A stretch of 64,000 bases of DNA from assembly GCA_030386875.1 (NCBI GenBank), contig CM059567.1, forward strand, positions 53,676,020-53,740,019, in the 5' to 3' direction. The notes under the pieces are model-generated. The model made no database searches. It was not told the DNA's origin and saw nothing but the letters and a program-made list of their open reading frames with translations. Below, one piece after another: positions 46,973-59,585 of the stretch; position 1 is the stretch's first letter, and each line of letters starts with the position of its first letter. The DNA is from Morinoia aosen. Taxonomy: Eukaryota > Arthropoda > Malacostraca > Amphipoda > Talitridae. The translations under genes and the position numbers were made by a program.

Positions 46973-49263
46973 TAAGGTTTCAAAAATGAGTAATTCGTAT
47001 CAAAATGAGTAATTCAGAACTGTTTTAGCGTTATGATGCAGCAGAAGGCTAAATAAAAATATTGTATTAATTTTGGTGACTCGTTTCCTCTTTGGCTGAA
47101 ACTCGCATGAGAGCTGAAGTAGCTAAATGGATTAGCGGCCACACTATCAGACATGTTTAACTCCTTGTATCAATCAAAGTTTTTATGTACGATGGGCGAA
47201 CAGAAAGACTGACGTATCGACGCGTATTATATATCATTTGAATTACTTTTATGGGATGATTATTGCACTCAAAAGCAATTTGACGCCCTCGCAATCGCGA
47301 ATCCGTTATCTCAATTACGATTGATAGCAACTCCGTAATCACCATTAAGATTAGAAGCTCTAATGGCAGACGCTCTTCAGCAGCTCATGTTTTCACTGAG
47401 GTAGCTCATAGATGCCCTGCCAGCCGAATGTTGGGTGGCCTCCGGTGTCTCGTGTCTTCGAACTACATTAGGTACTGCTAATGACACAGAGACTCAATGA
47501 AGCTCCAAAGCAGAACTGTGGTCTAGATAATATAAAGAGTAAAATAAAGATTGAAGCAATTAGTCTCTCCTCGCGATATTCACAAATACCTCTTGACGAT
47601 GAAGTTGAAAATTGCTAAGGTGTATGTTTGTCGTTTTATAAGTCTGATAAGCATTTCTAGTTTTGGCAAAATACAAATGACTATTCAAACCCATTATTCA
47701 AGCTGTTTTTATGTAGTCTTTTATTGATCACGCGCCTCACTTCGTGTTCTGCCATCTGCATGCTCTCAGCTTGAACAGAAATATAATAAATTGAAACGTT
47801 TGAAATATATTTTAACAGAATTAAAAATCATGTTTTTGAAAATATTGAACAACAAATCTTCTTTATAAACCGCCTGTGCGTCACAGTGCAATAAGAACAA
47901 TTTCATTTTATTGGGGTTATAGTGTGCTTTTTGCTCATCTTTGAAACAGGTCTCGTCTCAAAGTCCAAAGAATGCGATCTCTTGACTTTGTTTGAAATTC
48001 TATTTATGTATATCTGCTACATTGACTATATTTCGACTGCACATTTTCACACATGTCATCTTCCTTGTGAGTTATCGAGTTATCATGATTCTGGTGTGAG
48101 GGAAGATAACCTAAACATGTATTTGAAAATTTTTAAACATATTTTATGCAGTTGATAGAGGTGATTTCATCCAAATGATTCGTGAACATTTTATTACTGA
48201 AGGACTTCTGCCTTTGTTATACTAACTCTGAGGAGACTTCAACCATGCTCAGAACAAAGCTCATCTCAAGACAACAGTCGATTAGTGGTGAAGCTGTACC
48301 TCATTCCCAGCAGATGAGGCATAAATAATATTCTAATGTGTTTTTATATCATCTAAGCCGCACTGAAGAACATAACCGTGGGCTCCTCATGATTTTATGA
48401 TCTGCAATCACTTTTTATTTTTTTTCGCTCGCGGCTATCCGCCTTAGGTGGATATTGAAACGTTCAGGACGCTGTTCAGTGACCCCGCGCTGAGTGCACT
48501 GTTATTGTGCGTCTTCCTGAGCCCGAGTGCACTTCAGCTAACTGGCTGCAGTGCTTGGAAATATTTAAACAATTTTAAACAATTTATTTACCATAAGTGA
48601 TACAGCAATAGATTGTATCTTAAGTCTGGTACAATGGAGATCGCACCAAATTACCGCGAGTTGAGCCGAACAACTAATTTCCGGTGGACGATTGTCCGCA
48701 AATTCTTATTCTTCGACTGTCCAAAGTGCATATATTTTGCGATTCGGTCGCAGACCCCATGCGTAGGGAGAGTAGAAAAAAACTCATATCCGTGCTTTAA
48801 TGTTGATTTTATCTACACCCTTCAACATTATTATTATTTACGAAGAGTTTTGCGAGTACGGTGAAGGTTACTGGGGTTCACTTTTTGAGTAAGATCTATT
48901 TGATATTAATAACATGTGCAAGCAGCTAACATTAGTCACTCTTGCCTTGCTTGCAAGTGTTGCTTTCAATATAATGATTCAAATGTTTTTACGGCAAACT
49001 GAAAATGAGAATTTAAACTCCAATTTAAATTTCATTCACTTCTCAATTTCATTGTCCCAGCCTGCTTTTATCTGCCAAAATTTCGCTTAACTTTGATACG
49101 CTATCGAACATTTCTGAGGAAACGCTGAATTTCCACAGTATATATTTCCGCTGTGATTGCAGCGTTGAAATCGCTACCAAGAATGATCTCAATGACAGGC
49201 GTTTGAATGAACTATCATTTCTTTAAATTATTTGATGGTAGCTGTGCTTGAAATGAATTATCT
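46973..49263. other. Non-coding stretch (probably Duox intron)
   Basis: No exon is firmly recognised. A weak candidate after CGCCTTAG at about 48449 reads VDIETFRTLFSDPALSALLL but runs to a stop without a clear donor. Confidence 0.4.
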
Positions 49264-50618
49264 CGTTCACCTTGTTTCCGCTCACCTTGTTTCCGCTCAC
49301 CTTGTTTCTGCTCACCTTATTTCCGCTCACCTTGTTTCCGCTCACTTTGTTTCCGCTCACCTTGTTTCCGCTCACCTTGTTTCCGCTCACCTTGTTTCCG
49401 CTCACCTTGTTTCCGCTCGCCTTGTTTCCGCTCGCCTTGTTTCCGCTCACCTTGTTTCCGCTCGCCTTGTTTTCGCTCACCTTGTTTCCGCTCACCTTGT
49501 TTCCGCTCACCTTGTTTCCGCTCACCTTGTTTCCGCTCACCTTGTTTCCGCTCACCTTGTTTCCGCTCACCTTGTTTCCGCTCACCTTGTTTCCGCTCAC
49601 CTTGTTTCCGTTCACCTTGTTTCCGCTCGCCTTGTTTCCGCTCGCCTTGTTTTCGCTCACCTTGTTTCCGCTCACCTTGTTTCCGCTCACCTTGTTTCCG
49701 CTCACCTTGTTTCCGCTCACCTTGTTTCCGCTCACCTTGTTTCCGCTCGCCTTGTTTCCGCTCGCCTTGTTTCCGCTCACCTTGTTTCCGCTCACCTTGT
49801 TTTCGCTCGCCTTGTTTCCGCTCACCTTGTTTCCGCTCACCTTGTTTCCGCTCACCTTGTTTCCGCTCACCTTATTTCCGCTCACCACCTTGTTTCCACT
49901 CACCACCTTGTTTCCGCTCACCACCTTGTTTCCGCTCACCACCTTGTTTCCGCTCACCACCTTGTTTCCGCTTACCACCTTGTTTCCGCTTACCACCTTG
50001 TTTCCGCTCACCACCTTGTTTCCGCTCACCACCTTGTTTCCGCTCACCACCTTGTTTCCGCTCACCACCTTGTTTCCGCTCACCACCTTGTTTCCGCTCA
50101 CCACCTTGTTTCCGCTCACCACCTTGTTTCCGCTCACCACCTTGTTTCCGCTCACCACCTTGTTTCCGCTCACCAATTTGTTTCCGCTCACCACCTTGTT
50201 TCCGCTCACCACCTTGTTTCCGCTCACCACCTTGTTTCCGCTCACCACCTTGTTTCCGCTCACCACCTTGTTTCCGCTCACCACCTTGTTTCCGCTCACC
50301 ACCTTGTTTCCGCTCACCACCTTGTTTCCGCTCACCACCTTGTTTCCGCTCACCACCTTGTTTCCGCTCACCACCTTGTTTCCGCTCACCACCTTGTTTC
50401 CGCTCACCACCTTGTTTCCGCTCACCACCTTGTTTCCGCTCACCACCTTGTTTCCGCTCACCACCTTGTTTCCGCTCACCACCTTGTTTCCGCTCACCAC
50501 CTTGTTTCCGCTCACCACCTTGTTTCCGCTCACCACCTTGTTTCCGCTCACCACCTTGTTTCCGCTCACCACCTTGTTTGCGCTCACCACCTTGTTTGCG
50601 CTCACCACCTTGTTTCCG
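49264..50618. repeat. Two-phase 15 bp then 18 bp minisatellite, about 41 + 41 units
   Basis: 49264 to about 49880 is a pure 15 bp array (CTCACCTTGTTTCCG). From there to 50618 the unit becomes 18 bp (CTCACCACCTTGTTTCCG), that is, the same unit with CACC duplicated to CACCACC. The switch happens once and is clean. Variants in the 15 bp zone (CTCGCC, TTTTCG) form repeating blocks (49400-49480, 49620-49660, 49740-49810), showing multi-unit duplication. All frames are open on both strands because units are multiples of 3 and stop-free; the 460-480 codon ORFs are artefacts. Confidence 0.97.
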
Positions 50619-51092
50619 CCCACATGGTGTCGTGACCGTCGGCAAATTTTGAGACGGACTCACGCACATCCTCCAAGCAATACGACTGCGTCTCAGTTGT
50701 ATTCTTCTACCTCACTATCGATGTAGCATCGACAATTCCGCAATTTTTATATGAGAAAGATGAATAATACCAACATCCTTGAAATAATACCTTACAGCCA
50801 TTCTGTTGTACCGATTGTAATTAAGGGTCCTGTTGATGCCTTTATTGGCAACGAAAACATTGCTGCTTTGTTCTCAGATTCATTGCACCGGGCTTTATGT
50901 CTCGACCACCCGTGATATTGTAAAATTATATAGTTCGCTTATTGTTTGATGTCCATGTACGTATGGTCCGCTTCTGTCTTAGTTCTGAGTGTGTTGTTGT
51001 TGCTCCGACACCAAACGTAACCGCAGTGGAGTGGCCGAATTGTGTGGGCTTCTATTATTATTGCCCGCCCAGTTCAAGTCACCTTACCTCAA
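50619..51092. other. Non-coding stretch, no recognised feature
   Basis: Single-copy AT-rich DNA. Confidence 0.45.
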
Positions 51093-51437
51093 CTTTGATT
51101 CCCAGGGACAAAAAGTGAGGTTCCCAACTAGAGTTTAGTAGGTCTTGCTGTTGATGAAATGGAAGGAATTTTTTGTTTCGTGATTTACCTTGTTTTATTC
51201 GGTTCACTGCTATTCGGTTTTTCAGCACTTCTTTCTCCTTCAAGTTTTATCTAGTTTCATAAATTGACTTCCTAACTTATGGTTCCCATGCGCATGGGTT
51301 GTCTTGTGAGAACACCCCTTGTGCATAAACTAAGCGTTCCCTAAACTCCGTACTAAAGGGTGCCTTCATGTTTTCTCTCTCTGAAACACCTTTGTTGTAG
51401 TTAGGGAGGCTTATGCTAATTTATAATCCAATCCTAC
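51093..51437 (+). mobile_element. SINE-like family, copy K (5' truncated)
   Basis: Begins within the element at TTCCCAGGGACAAAAAGTGAG. It keeps GGTTCACTGCTATTCGG, CTCCGTACTAAAGGGTGCCT and the tail GCTAATTTATAATCCAATCC. Confidence 0.82.
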
Positions 51438-51624
51438 GTTAACTTAGAACTTCACGATCACTCCCTCGAACCTCCATTTCACGAAGTTTCAATATGGTTG
51501 CATCCGACCAAATTAAGTATGTAGACTCTTTCATTTCTAGCGAAGTTTGTAACTTCATCGTTTCTATGATTATGAAGCTTTCCGTTGAGGTTTTGGTTTC
51601 GGATGTGATGGGATGTGATCCGAA

Positions 51625-51845
51625 CCTTTAGTCAGGATCGCCTGTCTTTGCATCTCTCAAAATATGATTATATTACGTCTTTGTCACCCTATGCATGTTG
51701 TTGGAAGGCAGTCTTATTTGCTTCGATCCTTCTCCCTTCTGAACCTTCAGTCGGGATAGCTTGTCTTTGCATCTCTCAAAATATGATTGCTTTACGTCTC
51801 CGTCACTCAATGCATGTTGATGGAAGGTGCCCTTGTTTGCTTGGA
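51625..51845. repeat. Two-copy 119 bp tandem duplication
   Basis: GTCTTTGCATCTCTCAAAAT occurs at 51644 and 51763, with flanking similarity (CCTTTAGTCAGGATCG and CCTTCAGTCGGGATAG; CAATGCATGTTGATGGAAGG). Confidence 0.9.
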
Positions 51846-53114
51846 AATTTCCACCTACTTGGGTTGTGAGTGCAGTTTTATTGAACAAAGCCTGACTGGT
51901 TTTCTTTTCAAAATTTATTTTTTAGCTCGCGACGCTTTCTAAATCTGCTGCTCGGATTGCGTCGAGCGCACTGTCTGCTAATGTCTTGTCATATGTCGTT
52001 CGGTTTTCTCGGATTATGTCGAGTTTCCTGCTTTCTTTGATCCTTTGATCTATGGAGTTGCTGTTTGCTTTATCTCCCGTTGTTGTTGTTGTTTGAGTAT
52101 CGACTTTCTGTGATGTTGGTAATTCTACTCGATTTTCTGCCACGCAAATGCTTTCCATTAATTTATAATTCTTTTCAAACTTTTCTTTTTTAGGTTCACA
52201 ATTTTTGTGGGTGTTAATTTTGTTCTGGGTTTGATGTACATTGGATTATTTATTTATTTTCAAGGTGAAGATTTTCTAGCACGTTCTTTAAATGCTGCGC
52301 TTAAGTTTCTCTGGATCAATTTTGTAACTCTTAACCGCTGCGTTTCATTCTCGGAGAGAAAGAAAGAAGCGCGGTGTTTTTCTCTTCTTCTTCATCACCT
52401 TTGTCTCTCTTATGGATATGCTAAAGCTACCTTCTTCTCGTGTTGTAATGGGCTGTGCCAACTGAGACGCTCGAACTTTGCACTCACATGAAGCCTGTTG
52501 ATTGCTTTTGGATAAAGCCTACAGCGAGCGTCTGCGTGAAGATCGTTTCAGAGGACGGAAACTGTGGTTCTGTGTGGGGTATAAAATAACAATAATGAGA
52601 AATTAAAGAGCCAATCTTTTTTTAACGTGCACATAACTGCTCCATTCTGCTCGCAGGTTTCCATTATGAGTGAGACCCTCATTTCCATCTCTGTGGTGGT
52701 CTGTCAACACCGACTGTGGAACAGTCGAGTCACTTTGACGTCTTTGCTGTTCCATACAGGACGTCACTTGAGGGGCAAGGTCTTTCGCTGTTCACTTCTC
52801 TTTGCTCGGTTCACCTTCTCCTTGTTTACTTCGACAGGCTGATCTTTTATTAATGGCTTGTTTAACCTTCGCTCTTGTAGACACAAGACAACGATCTCGA
52901 GCCGCTCGGGTTCTTGCCCATGGTGACTTTCAGTTATTGTTACTTTGCGATGTCCATTTTGCTCTGAGTTGCTGTCGCTCTGCGCTGTTTGGTTCATGTC
53001 TTGCGTCATGGGATCGTTCTCTGTTGTACAACGCCGAAGTGACTTATTGTGGGTTTTCTTATGTCTCAAACAATGTTGTAGGGTTTTTTTAATTGATGTG
53101 CCTTGCTCTGTCTA
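51846..53114. other. Non-coding stretch, no recognised feature
   Basis: ORFs up to about 100 codons on both strands, with no recognised family. Confidence 0.4.
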
Positions 53115-53260
53115 GCAGAGAGTGTGGGAACGCACTTAATGATTAGGTCTTACGTTGTTTTTTTTTATTTCACACTAAATGGTGCTTTTTCCCTTCCTTT
53201 CTTGAGAACACCTTAGATGTGATTAGGGAAATCATATCTATGCTAACATCTAAAAATCAT
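53115..53260 (+). mobile_element. SINE-like family, 3' fragment O
   Basis: GTGTGGGAACGCACTTAATG, CACTAAATGGTGCTTTTTCC, TGAGAACACCTTAGATGTG and a tail with ATATCTATGCTAACATCTAA (duplicated once). Confidence 0.65.
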
Positions 53261-53971
53261 ATCTACGCTAACATCTAGTAGTTAATTTGTGAATACTTCT
53301 AACTCTAATGGTCTGTCAAATTGCATCTCTAGCATCTCTATTTACTTGCATCTCTATTCAAGGTAATATTCGTGAGAATAACAAAAACTTAAGGTTTTCT
53401 CTGCGAAAACCAAACGGTCATGTTTACTAGAGGGTAGCAATTTTACTTATCATTATTTGGAAATCGAATTTTGAGGAAGTAACAATGAGCATGTCGTTAT
53501 TTGGTTTCATGTCTTGAAAATCATCTCCCATGGATGACTGATCAGGTCCACTTTATTTGACTGATATCAAATTTCATTGTGAAATAAAGTACAGAAGATA
53601 ATGGCCAGTGATAATCGACTCGAGTCTGCTTTGAGTGTGATGAATTAGTAAGATAAGTCAAAATAGCCTTTAATTTCCGCATCTATCATCATTCATGTTA
53701 CCATAATTGCTATTTATTTGTTCATGATACCTTACTGAGCCAAACAGGCGTAAGTGACCATACCGTCAAGGTGAGAAGCGTCATGGTCTCTACCAGGTGA
53801 AAGGTTTTTCCCTTCGCTGTCTTGTTCGGAAAAACGCTGGGTTTGTTTGTTAGCATATATTGAGATCAGTTTCTCGCATATTTCACAGCTACGCTCAGAA
53901 ACTAATCTCCTAGCGTTGATATTTCTTTGACCTTTGCTTCTGGCTCTACTCGGATAGATTTTTAGACCGAA

Positions 53972-54110
53972 ATCGTTCTTATAGAGGAGAGTGTAGGTCC
54001 GAGCTGAACTTTGTCGCTCGATTTTTTAGATTTATACGCGTTTTGGTTTTCTTACACTTCTTTTTTTCGGTTCATTACCAATAGTTTTTTCAACACGTAC
54101 TCCCTTCTTG
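53972..54110 (+). mobile_element. SINE-like family, copy L1, 5' part
   Basis: GTAGGTCCGAGCTGAACTTT through TTTTTCGGTTCATTACCAATA to ACTCCCTTCTTG, where a second SINE start (copy L2) interrupts it. Confidence 0.7.
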
Positions 54111-54440
54111 CAGGGCAAACTATTTTGTCTTTGTAAATTAGTGCTCCCAGGGGAAAATGTGAGGTTCTGGGCTGGAGATAGGTAGGCCTTCTTTATGGTG
54201 AAATAAAATGTTTTGGTTTTGTTACGAACCATCTTTTTTCGGTTCATTGCGTTCTGTTTTTTCAGCACCTACTACTGTTTTCTTCGACTTTTATCTTTGT
54301 TTCATAGACTTCTTCTTGAACTTACTGTCTCCATAGATCTTGTGCATGGATTTTGCATTCCCTTCAATCCATTCTAAACGGTACATTCTTCCTTTCTCGC
54401 TTTGGAACGCCTTTGTGGCGGTTAGGTACTGACATCTAAT
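54111..54440 (+). mobile_element. SINE-like family, copy L2
   Basis: CAGGGCAAACTATTTTGTCT, GCTCCCAGGGGAAAATGTGAG, AATAAA at 54202-54207, CGGTTCATTGCGTTCTG, and the tail GACATCTAATCAAATTAG. It abuts copy L1 and probably inserted into it or beside it. Confidence 0.85.
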
Positions 54441-54483
54441 CAAATTAGCACGTTTTTCTTTGTTCTTCAATTGCCATCCATAT

Positions 54484-54632
54484 GCGTTGGGAATTCTGTG
54501 GGAGAAGACACTTTAGCGTAGGTTCCCCGTTCTCTTAATTCCTAACTCAATGGTGCTTTTCTTTTTTCATTCTTTGGTTTACTTTTTATGAGGTACGAGA
54601 GGCTTAAACTAACTTATAACCCTAATATTATC
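54484..54632 (+). mobile_element. SINE-like family, 3' part (likely remainder of L1)
   Basis: GCGTAGGTTCCCCGTTCTCT, TAACTCAATGGTGCTTTTC, and the tail AACTTATAACCCTAATATT. Its position suggests that L1 was split by L2, although no clean target duplication is visible. Confidence 0.7.
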
Positions 54633-55721
54633 TATAAGCTGCTGTACATGGAATTGTTTCTTTCGAAAAATTGCTGTTAGCGGTATTGCTCTTCTCGCTA
54701 GGATAGTGTGACCGATATTGTCCCATTTAAAGGGATGTTTATGACTGACTCAAATTATCTTTTTCGACGAGATTCTTTGACTGAAATTGTCCGCCTGAAA
54801 AGTACTGATCTTCGATAAAATTTATGCTTTTCGAATTAATGCATTAGCATAAATAGCGCTTGAGCACATCTTAGGAACCTGACACTAATATCCTTTTGGA
54901 GTCTAGTTTAGATTTATGAACTTTCATTTCAGAAAGCGAAGGCACTCTGACAGTGACTTGATTACGTTTATTCAAAAAACATCAACTACGTGTAGTATAA
55001 GGCACTGTTCTTAGTTGTTAGCATCCATTGGTACGTCATGCTTTGCTGTGATTTTTGGTTCCTTTTTCTCTTCCGAGGAAGTCCGACGTAGATTGCACCA
55101 TCCTTTTCCTAGTGTCTGGGGCTTTATTGCCTGGTCACTTGATACGTAAAATATCCTTCTCATATCCCCGAGACATTCATTGTCGAAAAACGCTATCAGG
55201 TGATGTGGGCGTGTAACTAAACTTATTTATAAATCTGTTAACGAACCCCTTTCCCCTGAAAACAGAGATAACGCAAATTGTATGCCTCACCAGTGAGTCT
55301 TGGCTATAACAACTTTTGAGTCTTATTGTTCTCAGTACTTCAACGGCCCGGAATTTGCAAGACCAAAATATCTACGAGCGTTAAAAAGGATAGGGGAAAA
55401 TATACGATTCCTTTCCTGATAACCAGGGTGAGAGTCGATGGAGCAATGAATTCGAATGACGAGGCAAGTCATCTCACCTTTCGAGCCGCGTGGTGGGTCG
55501 TTAAGGTCGGCAAAACTGTCTTCTTGAGACCTGTTCGAGTGCTTATGGGGCCGCTGTGGAAGCTCTCGTATTTTGTCGCGAGTTCTGGTGTCAGAAGTAG
55601 CAGCTTCTTGGTCACGGAGGCGCGGTACCAACCGTTTTTTTATTTTGTTTCCTTTCCTTTGCGTTCGGTTTAGCCTTGTTCCCACGTCATGGGCTGATGA
55701 GATGCAAGTTTTCTCTTATAA
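54633..55721. other. Non-coding stretch, no recognised feature
   Basis: Complementary ORFs of about 115 codons (55326-55685) lie on both strands with no recognised similarity. Confidence 0.4.
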
Positions 55722-55939
55722 CACGTGTCCTGCAAAGGGACCTACAGGTGGTCACTGAAGGGATTTTCTTAATGCTGCTGACCGACCAGTAGTCACAAAC
55801 TCAATTTTCATAAATACTTGCAGCTAAATGAAGGCACGATCCACTTAATATTTGCAATGTTTAAAATTACCTACTACAATTGACTGTAAATTTGAATTGA
55901 ATATAGAACTTCAGTTTAACCCATCGCAGTTAACGAGTG
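55722..55939 (-). mobile_element. MITE family, copy 6
   Basis: 218 bp reverse copy: CACGTGTCCTGCAAAGGG at the left, GCTGACCGACCAGTAGTCAC, AATGAAGGCACGATCCACTT, and ATCGCAGTTAACGAGTG at the right. The length agrees with copies 2, 4 and 5. Confidence 0.8.
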
Positions 55940-56504
55940 AAGGCCTCCTTCAAGTTTTCGAAGATGAATGCGTTTTCCCCATGATATTGGGGCCCCGGCC
56001 ATGTCTGCATAGGTCTGAGCAAATTGTAGTCAACCTAGTCTTGTGTGTTGGACGTGTAGTGTTTGTCCTCTATTTGATTGTCGCTTTGAATATAATCAGA
56101 AGAGTGATTTTGTACGGGCATAATTTGCTCGCTTCAACATTATTTGTTATATCAATGAAAAATTTTATGTATATCATTTTGATAATATGTAATAATTATC
56201 AATATGTTATGATTTATCAACATTCTAACTTCTATTTTCTTTCTCATTAAACTTATTTCTTAACATTTTGATAAATTTTTTAGCTCCCAACGTTAATTTT
56301 TGGCGCAATTTTTGAAATGGATCATTCTAATTTACCCCCTATTTTTAGCACAGTTGTTACGGTACCGCAATCGACACCACGCGACAACGTAACACTCGAA
56401 AATACCTCTTACGATACGACTCGACGCCAGCAACTCCGTTACAATCAAGGTCGCATTTGGTGGCTACGTTGCAGACTGCGTAATTGTGGCTTGGGTTTTG
56501 GCTT

Positions 56505-56757
56505 AGGGTCCCTTAAATCAATTGGTTTTGCATCATTAGCGTAATGTAATTTCAATGACCGACATTCACGACGACTGTCGTTAATTAGGGTTTCTTGAAA
56601 TTCATTGGTTTTGCATCGTTAGCGTAATGTAATTTCAATGACAGACATTCACGACGACTGTCGTTAACTGGAGTTTCTTGAAATTAATTGGTTTTGCATC
56701 ATTAGCGTGATGTCATTGCAATGACAGACATTCACGACGACTGTCGTTTAGACTGTT
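56505..56757. repeat. 83 bp tandem repeat, 3 units
   Basis: Blocks TTGGTTTTGCATCATTAGCG and GACATTCACGACGACTGTCG recur at an exact 83 bp period. CGACGACTGTCG is nearly palindromic. Confidence 0.93.
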
Positions 56758-57010
56758 TCCAGAAAATAACTTGCCTTCGAAGGCCTTTGTTTTGTCAGCG
56801 CTTTTGCAAGTTGATCCGCCCAGAGTACACCAGAACAAAGGCCGGGTGAGTTACTCAACACATTGTACTAACATTTTTTAGTGCGTATCTCTTTATAAAA
56901 AGGTCTGAGTTACTACTGTAAGCCGTTGAGGTTAAACGCACGCATCGTGATCGTTTTCTGAAACACGAGAAGCGTTACTGCGCTCTCAAGCGGGACTGTG
57001 GCCTTCTAGC

Positions 57011-57535
57011 CTTCATGGCAACCGCTGGGTCATGAAATTCTCAAGGCTAATATTTCTGTCTTCATGGCAACCGCTGGGTCATGAAATTCTCAAGGCTAAT
57101 ATTTCTGTCTTCGTGGCAACCGCTGGGTCATGAAATTCTCAAGGCTAATATTTCTGGCTTCATGGCAACCGCTGGGTCATGAAATTTCAAGGCCAATATT
57201 TCTGTCTTTATGGCAACCGCTGGGTCATGAAATTCTCAAGGCTAATATTTCTGTCTTCATGGCAACCGCTGGGTCATGAAATTCTTAAGGCCAATATTTC
57301 TGTCTTCATGGCAACCGCTGGGTCATGAAATTCTTAAGGCCAATATTTCTGTCTTTATGGCAACCGCTGGGTCATGAAATTCTCAAGGCTAATATTTCTG
57401 TCTTCATGGCAACCGCTGGGTCATGAAATTCTCAAGGCCAATATTTCTGTCTTTATGGCAACCGCTGGGTCATGAAATTCTCAAGGCTAATATTTCTGGC
57501 TTCATGACAACTGCTCAGTCATGAAATCCTCAAGA
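57011..57535. repeat. 49 bp tandem repeat, about 10.7 units
   Basis: The unit contains CTTCATGGCAACCGCTGGGT, CATGAAATTCTCAAGGCTAA and TATTTCTGT. Variants (CTCAAGGCTA/CTTAAGGCCA, CTTCATGG/CTTTATGG) alternate. The last unit is the most diverged. Confidence 0.95.
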
Positions 57536-58984
57536 TTAAAATTTCTGAGCCATTTCTCGAGTTAACGAAGTTGAAGGACAGTTATTTTCTGGAACCAGAC
57601 ACACCACTAATCTTTAAATATATCTTTTTTGCTTGCTTCAAAATTCTTATGAAATAATGTCGGGGAAGCTCGTAGGATCAATATTCAAAAGTTTCAAGCT
57701 TTTTATTGTTAGGGGAAATTGGCAAGATTGTTCTTGTCAATATTGTTGCAGGAAACAAAGGTGATGTTTTCCAGTTATGTTGACATTTTTCTGAAGTTAA
57801 TTTTAGCAGGAGACGTAAGTCCTTATAGATGTTCCTAAAGTCTGAAACGGGATAAGTTTCAATGCAACGTATGCATCAGTTCATAAATTCAATATACATT
57901 CGAGGTTGAGAATGCGCTTAGTATCAGCCACATACAGCTCATTAACAACTACAGGCGAGCTTCTTCTGTATTGGAAATGGAATAGACATTTCAAATTCGC
58001 CGTGCTCCTAAAGTTTATTCGCAGCAAAAACTGGCAACCAAGGAGAAGCGTCATTCAGTTTCACTTAGAAGCATTTCTATCAGCCTGGCTTGAACATTCT
58101 GCGGACGAAAAATATCTCTGGCAAATACTAATCAGGGATCTGCGCGTTTGTGTTCGCGCTTAGGCTTGAACTGGTCACTCGAAACTATCATACCTGCAGG
58201 TTACCGACCTTTCTGCAATCAATCATTAACAGGTCCGTTTATTCGTGCTCAGACGTGGACGTACATCTGATCATCTCCTCCATACGTAGAAGTAAGCTGA
58301 TGATGAATGCCTCTTGCTCATTCTCATTGGCTCAGTGAATCTTTAGCCGAGTGGTGCTTCAGTTTATTTCAAGTCATTCATAACTACACTTACGATCTCT
58401 CGAGTTGTGTAGCTAGTATGTTGATGTTGCTGTGCGAGTGTTTTTTTCGAGGTGCGCTTCGTGAAGTGATTTTGGAGTCTACTGATTACTCCTGCAATAC
58501 CATCACGGTGAGTGGTTATAATATTAGTTGAAAGTTAGAGCCAATAATGGGATTAAATAGAACAGAGCCTCTGAATAACGACAGAAAAAAGATATGCCTG
58601 AAATGAGACAGATACGAATAGAAAATGAGGATTAAACCTAACGTCTCAGATACATTTATTCCTCAGTTTGTGAGCAACTAGTTATTCTTTATTATATCAT
58701 CTTGTATTGTATTTTCATCTTATATTGGTTGACGAATACCTCTTCGCGTAGTGAATTGAAACGTCATTTTGCCCTTTTCGGAATACATATTGCATTAGGA
58801 TAAATCTGCAATGTAAAGTTGCGCTCCCAGAGACGCTTTGTCGTTGTGAACGAATACGTTGTCAAATTGCTTCTTGGAATAAATCTATTATAGGTTGTAG
58901 CTAACTCCCGAATAGTTGTTCCGCTCATTAATGCAAAATGAAAGCAAAGTTCCAGCTCCACTGATACCGCGTTACCCACCCTAT
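57536..58984. other. Non-coding stretch, no recognised feature
   Basis: No recognised exon. ORFs of 60-85 codons only. Confidence 0.4.
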
Positions 58985-59585
58985 CTGATTTTAGGCAAAG
59001 CTATGGGTCCAATATTAGCCTTGTTCGCTGTTCTGTTATATTCGGGACGAACTTGTATCCGGAATAATGCTGCTCTTATTACTCATCTGATCACATTTGA
59101 GACGAGGTTATAGCCCTAATAATAGCAGTATTGTCACCAATCCTCTCACATTTGGGACGAGGTTAAAACCCAAATAATAAAGCCTTGTCCTCCCATACTC
59201 AGGAGTTTATAGGTTCAATAATAACAGCTTTGTACCCCATCCCATCACATTTGGGGCAAGGTTGTACCTCCAATAACAGCTTTGTCACCTATCCCATCAC
59301 ATTTGCGACGAGATTGTACCTCCAATAACAGCTTTGTCACCTATCCCATCACATTTGGGACGAGGTTGTACCTCCAATTACAGCCTTGTCATCTATCCCA
59401 TCACATTTGGGACGAGGTTGTACCTCCAATAACAGCCTTGTAACCTATCCTATCACATTCGCCACGAGGTTTTACCTCCAATAATAACAGCCTTGTCACC
59501 TATCCTACCAAATTCGGCGCGAGGTTGTACCTCCAATAACAGCCTTGTCACCTATCCCATCACATTTGGGACGAGGTTAGAGCCT
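58985..59585. repeat. 52 bp tandem repeat, about 11 units with a divergence gradient
   Basis: The unit contains CACATTTGGGACGAGGTTGT, ACCTCCAATAACAGCCTTGT and CACCTATCCCAT. Units left of about 59230 are strongly diverged and longer; those from 59240 onward are near-identical, so amplification is more recent on the right. Confidence 0.92.

Noticed and set aside
48449-48600. Possible exon reading VDIETFRTLFSDPALSALLL
   Set aside because: Acceptor-like CGCCTTAG is present, but there is no clear donor, no recognised family, and the frame runs into a stop.
49223-50726. ORFs of 466-484 codons (SGNKV, LFPLT, ERKQGG repeats)
   Set aside because: 15 and 18 bp units are multiples of 3 without stops, so several frames on both strands are open. 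Not genes.
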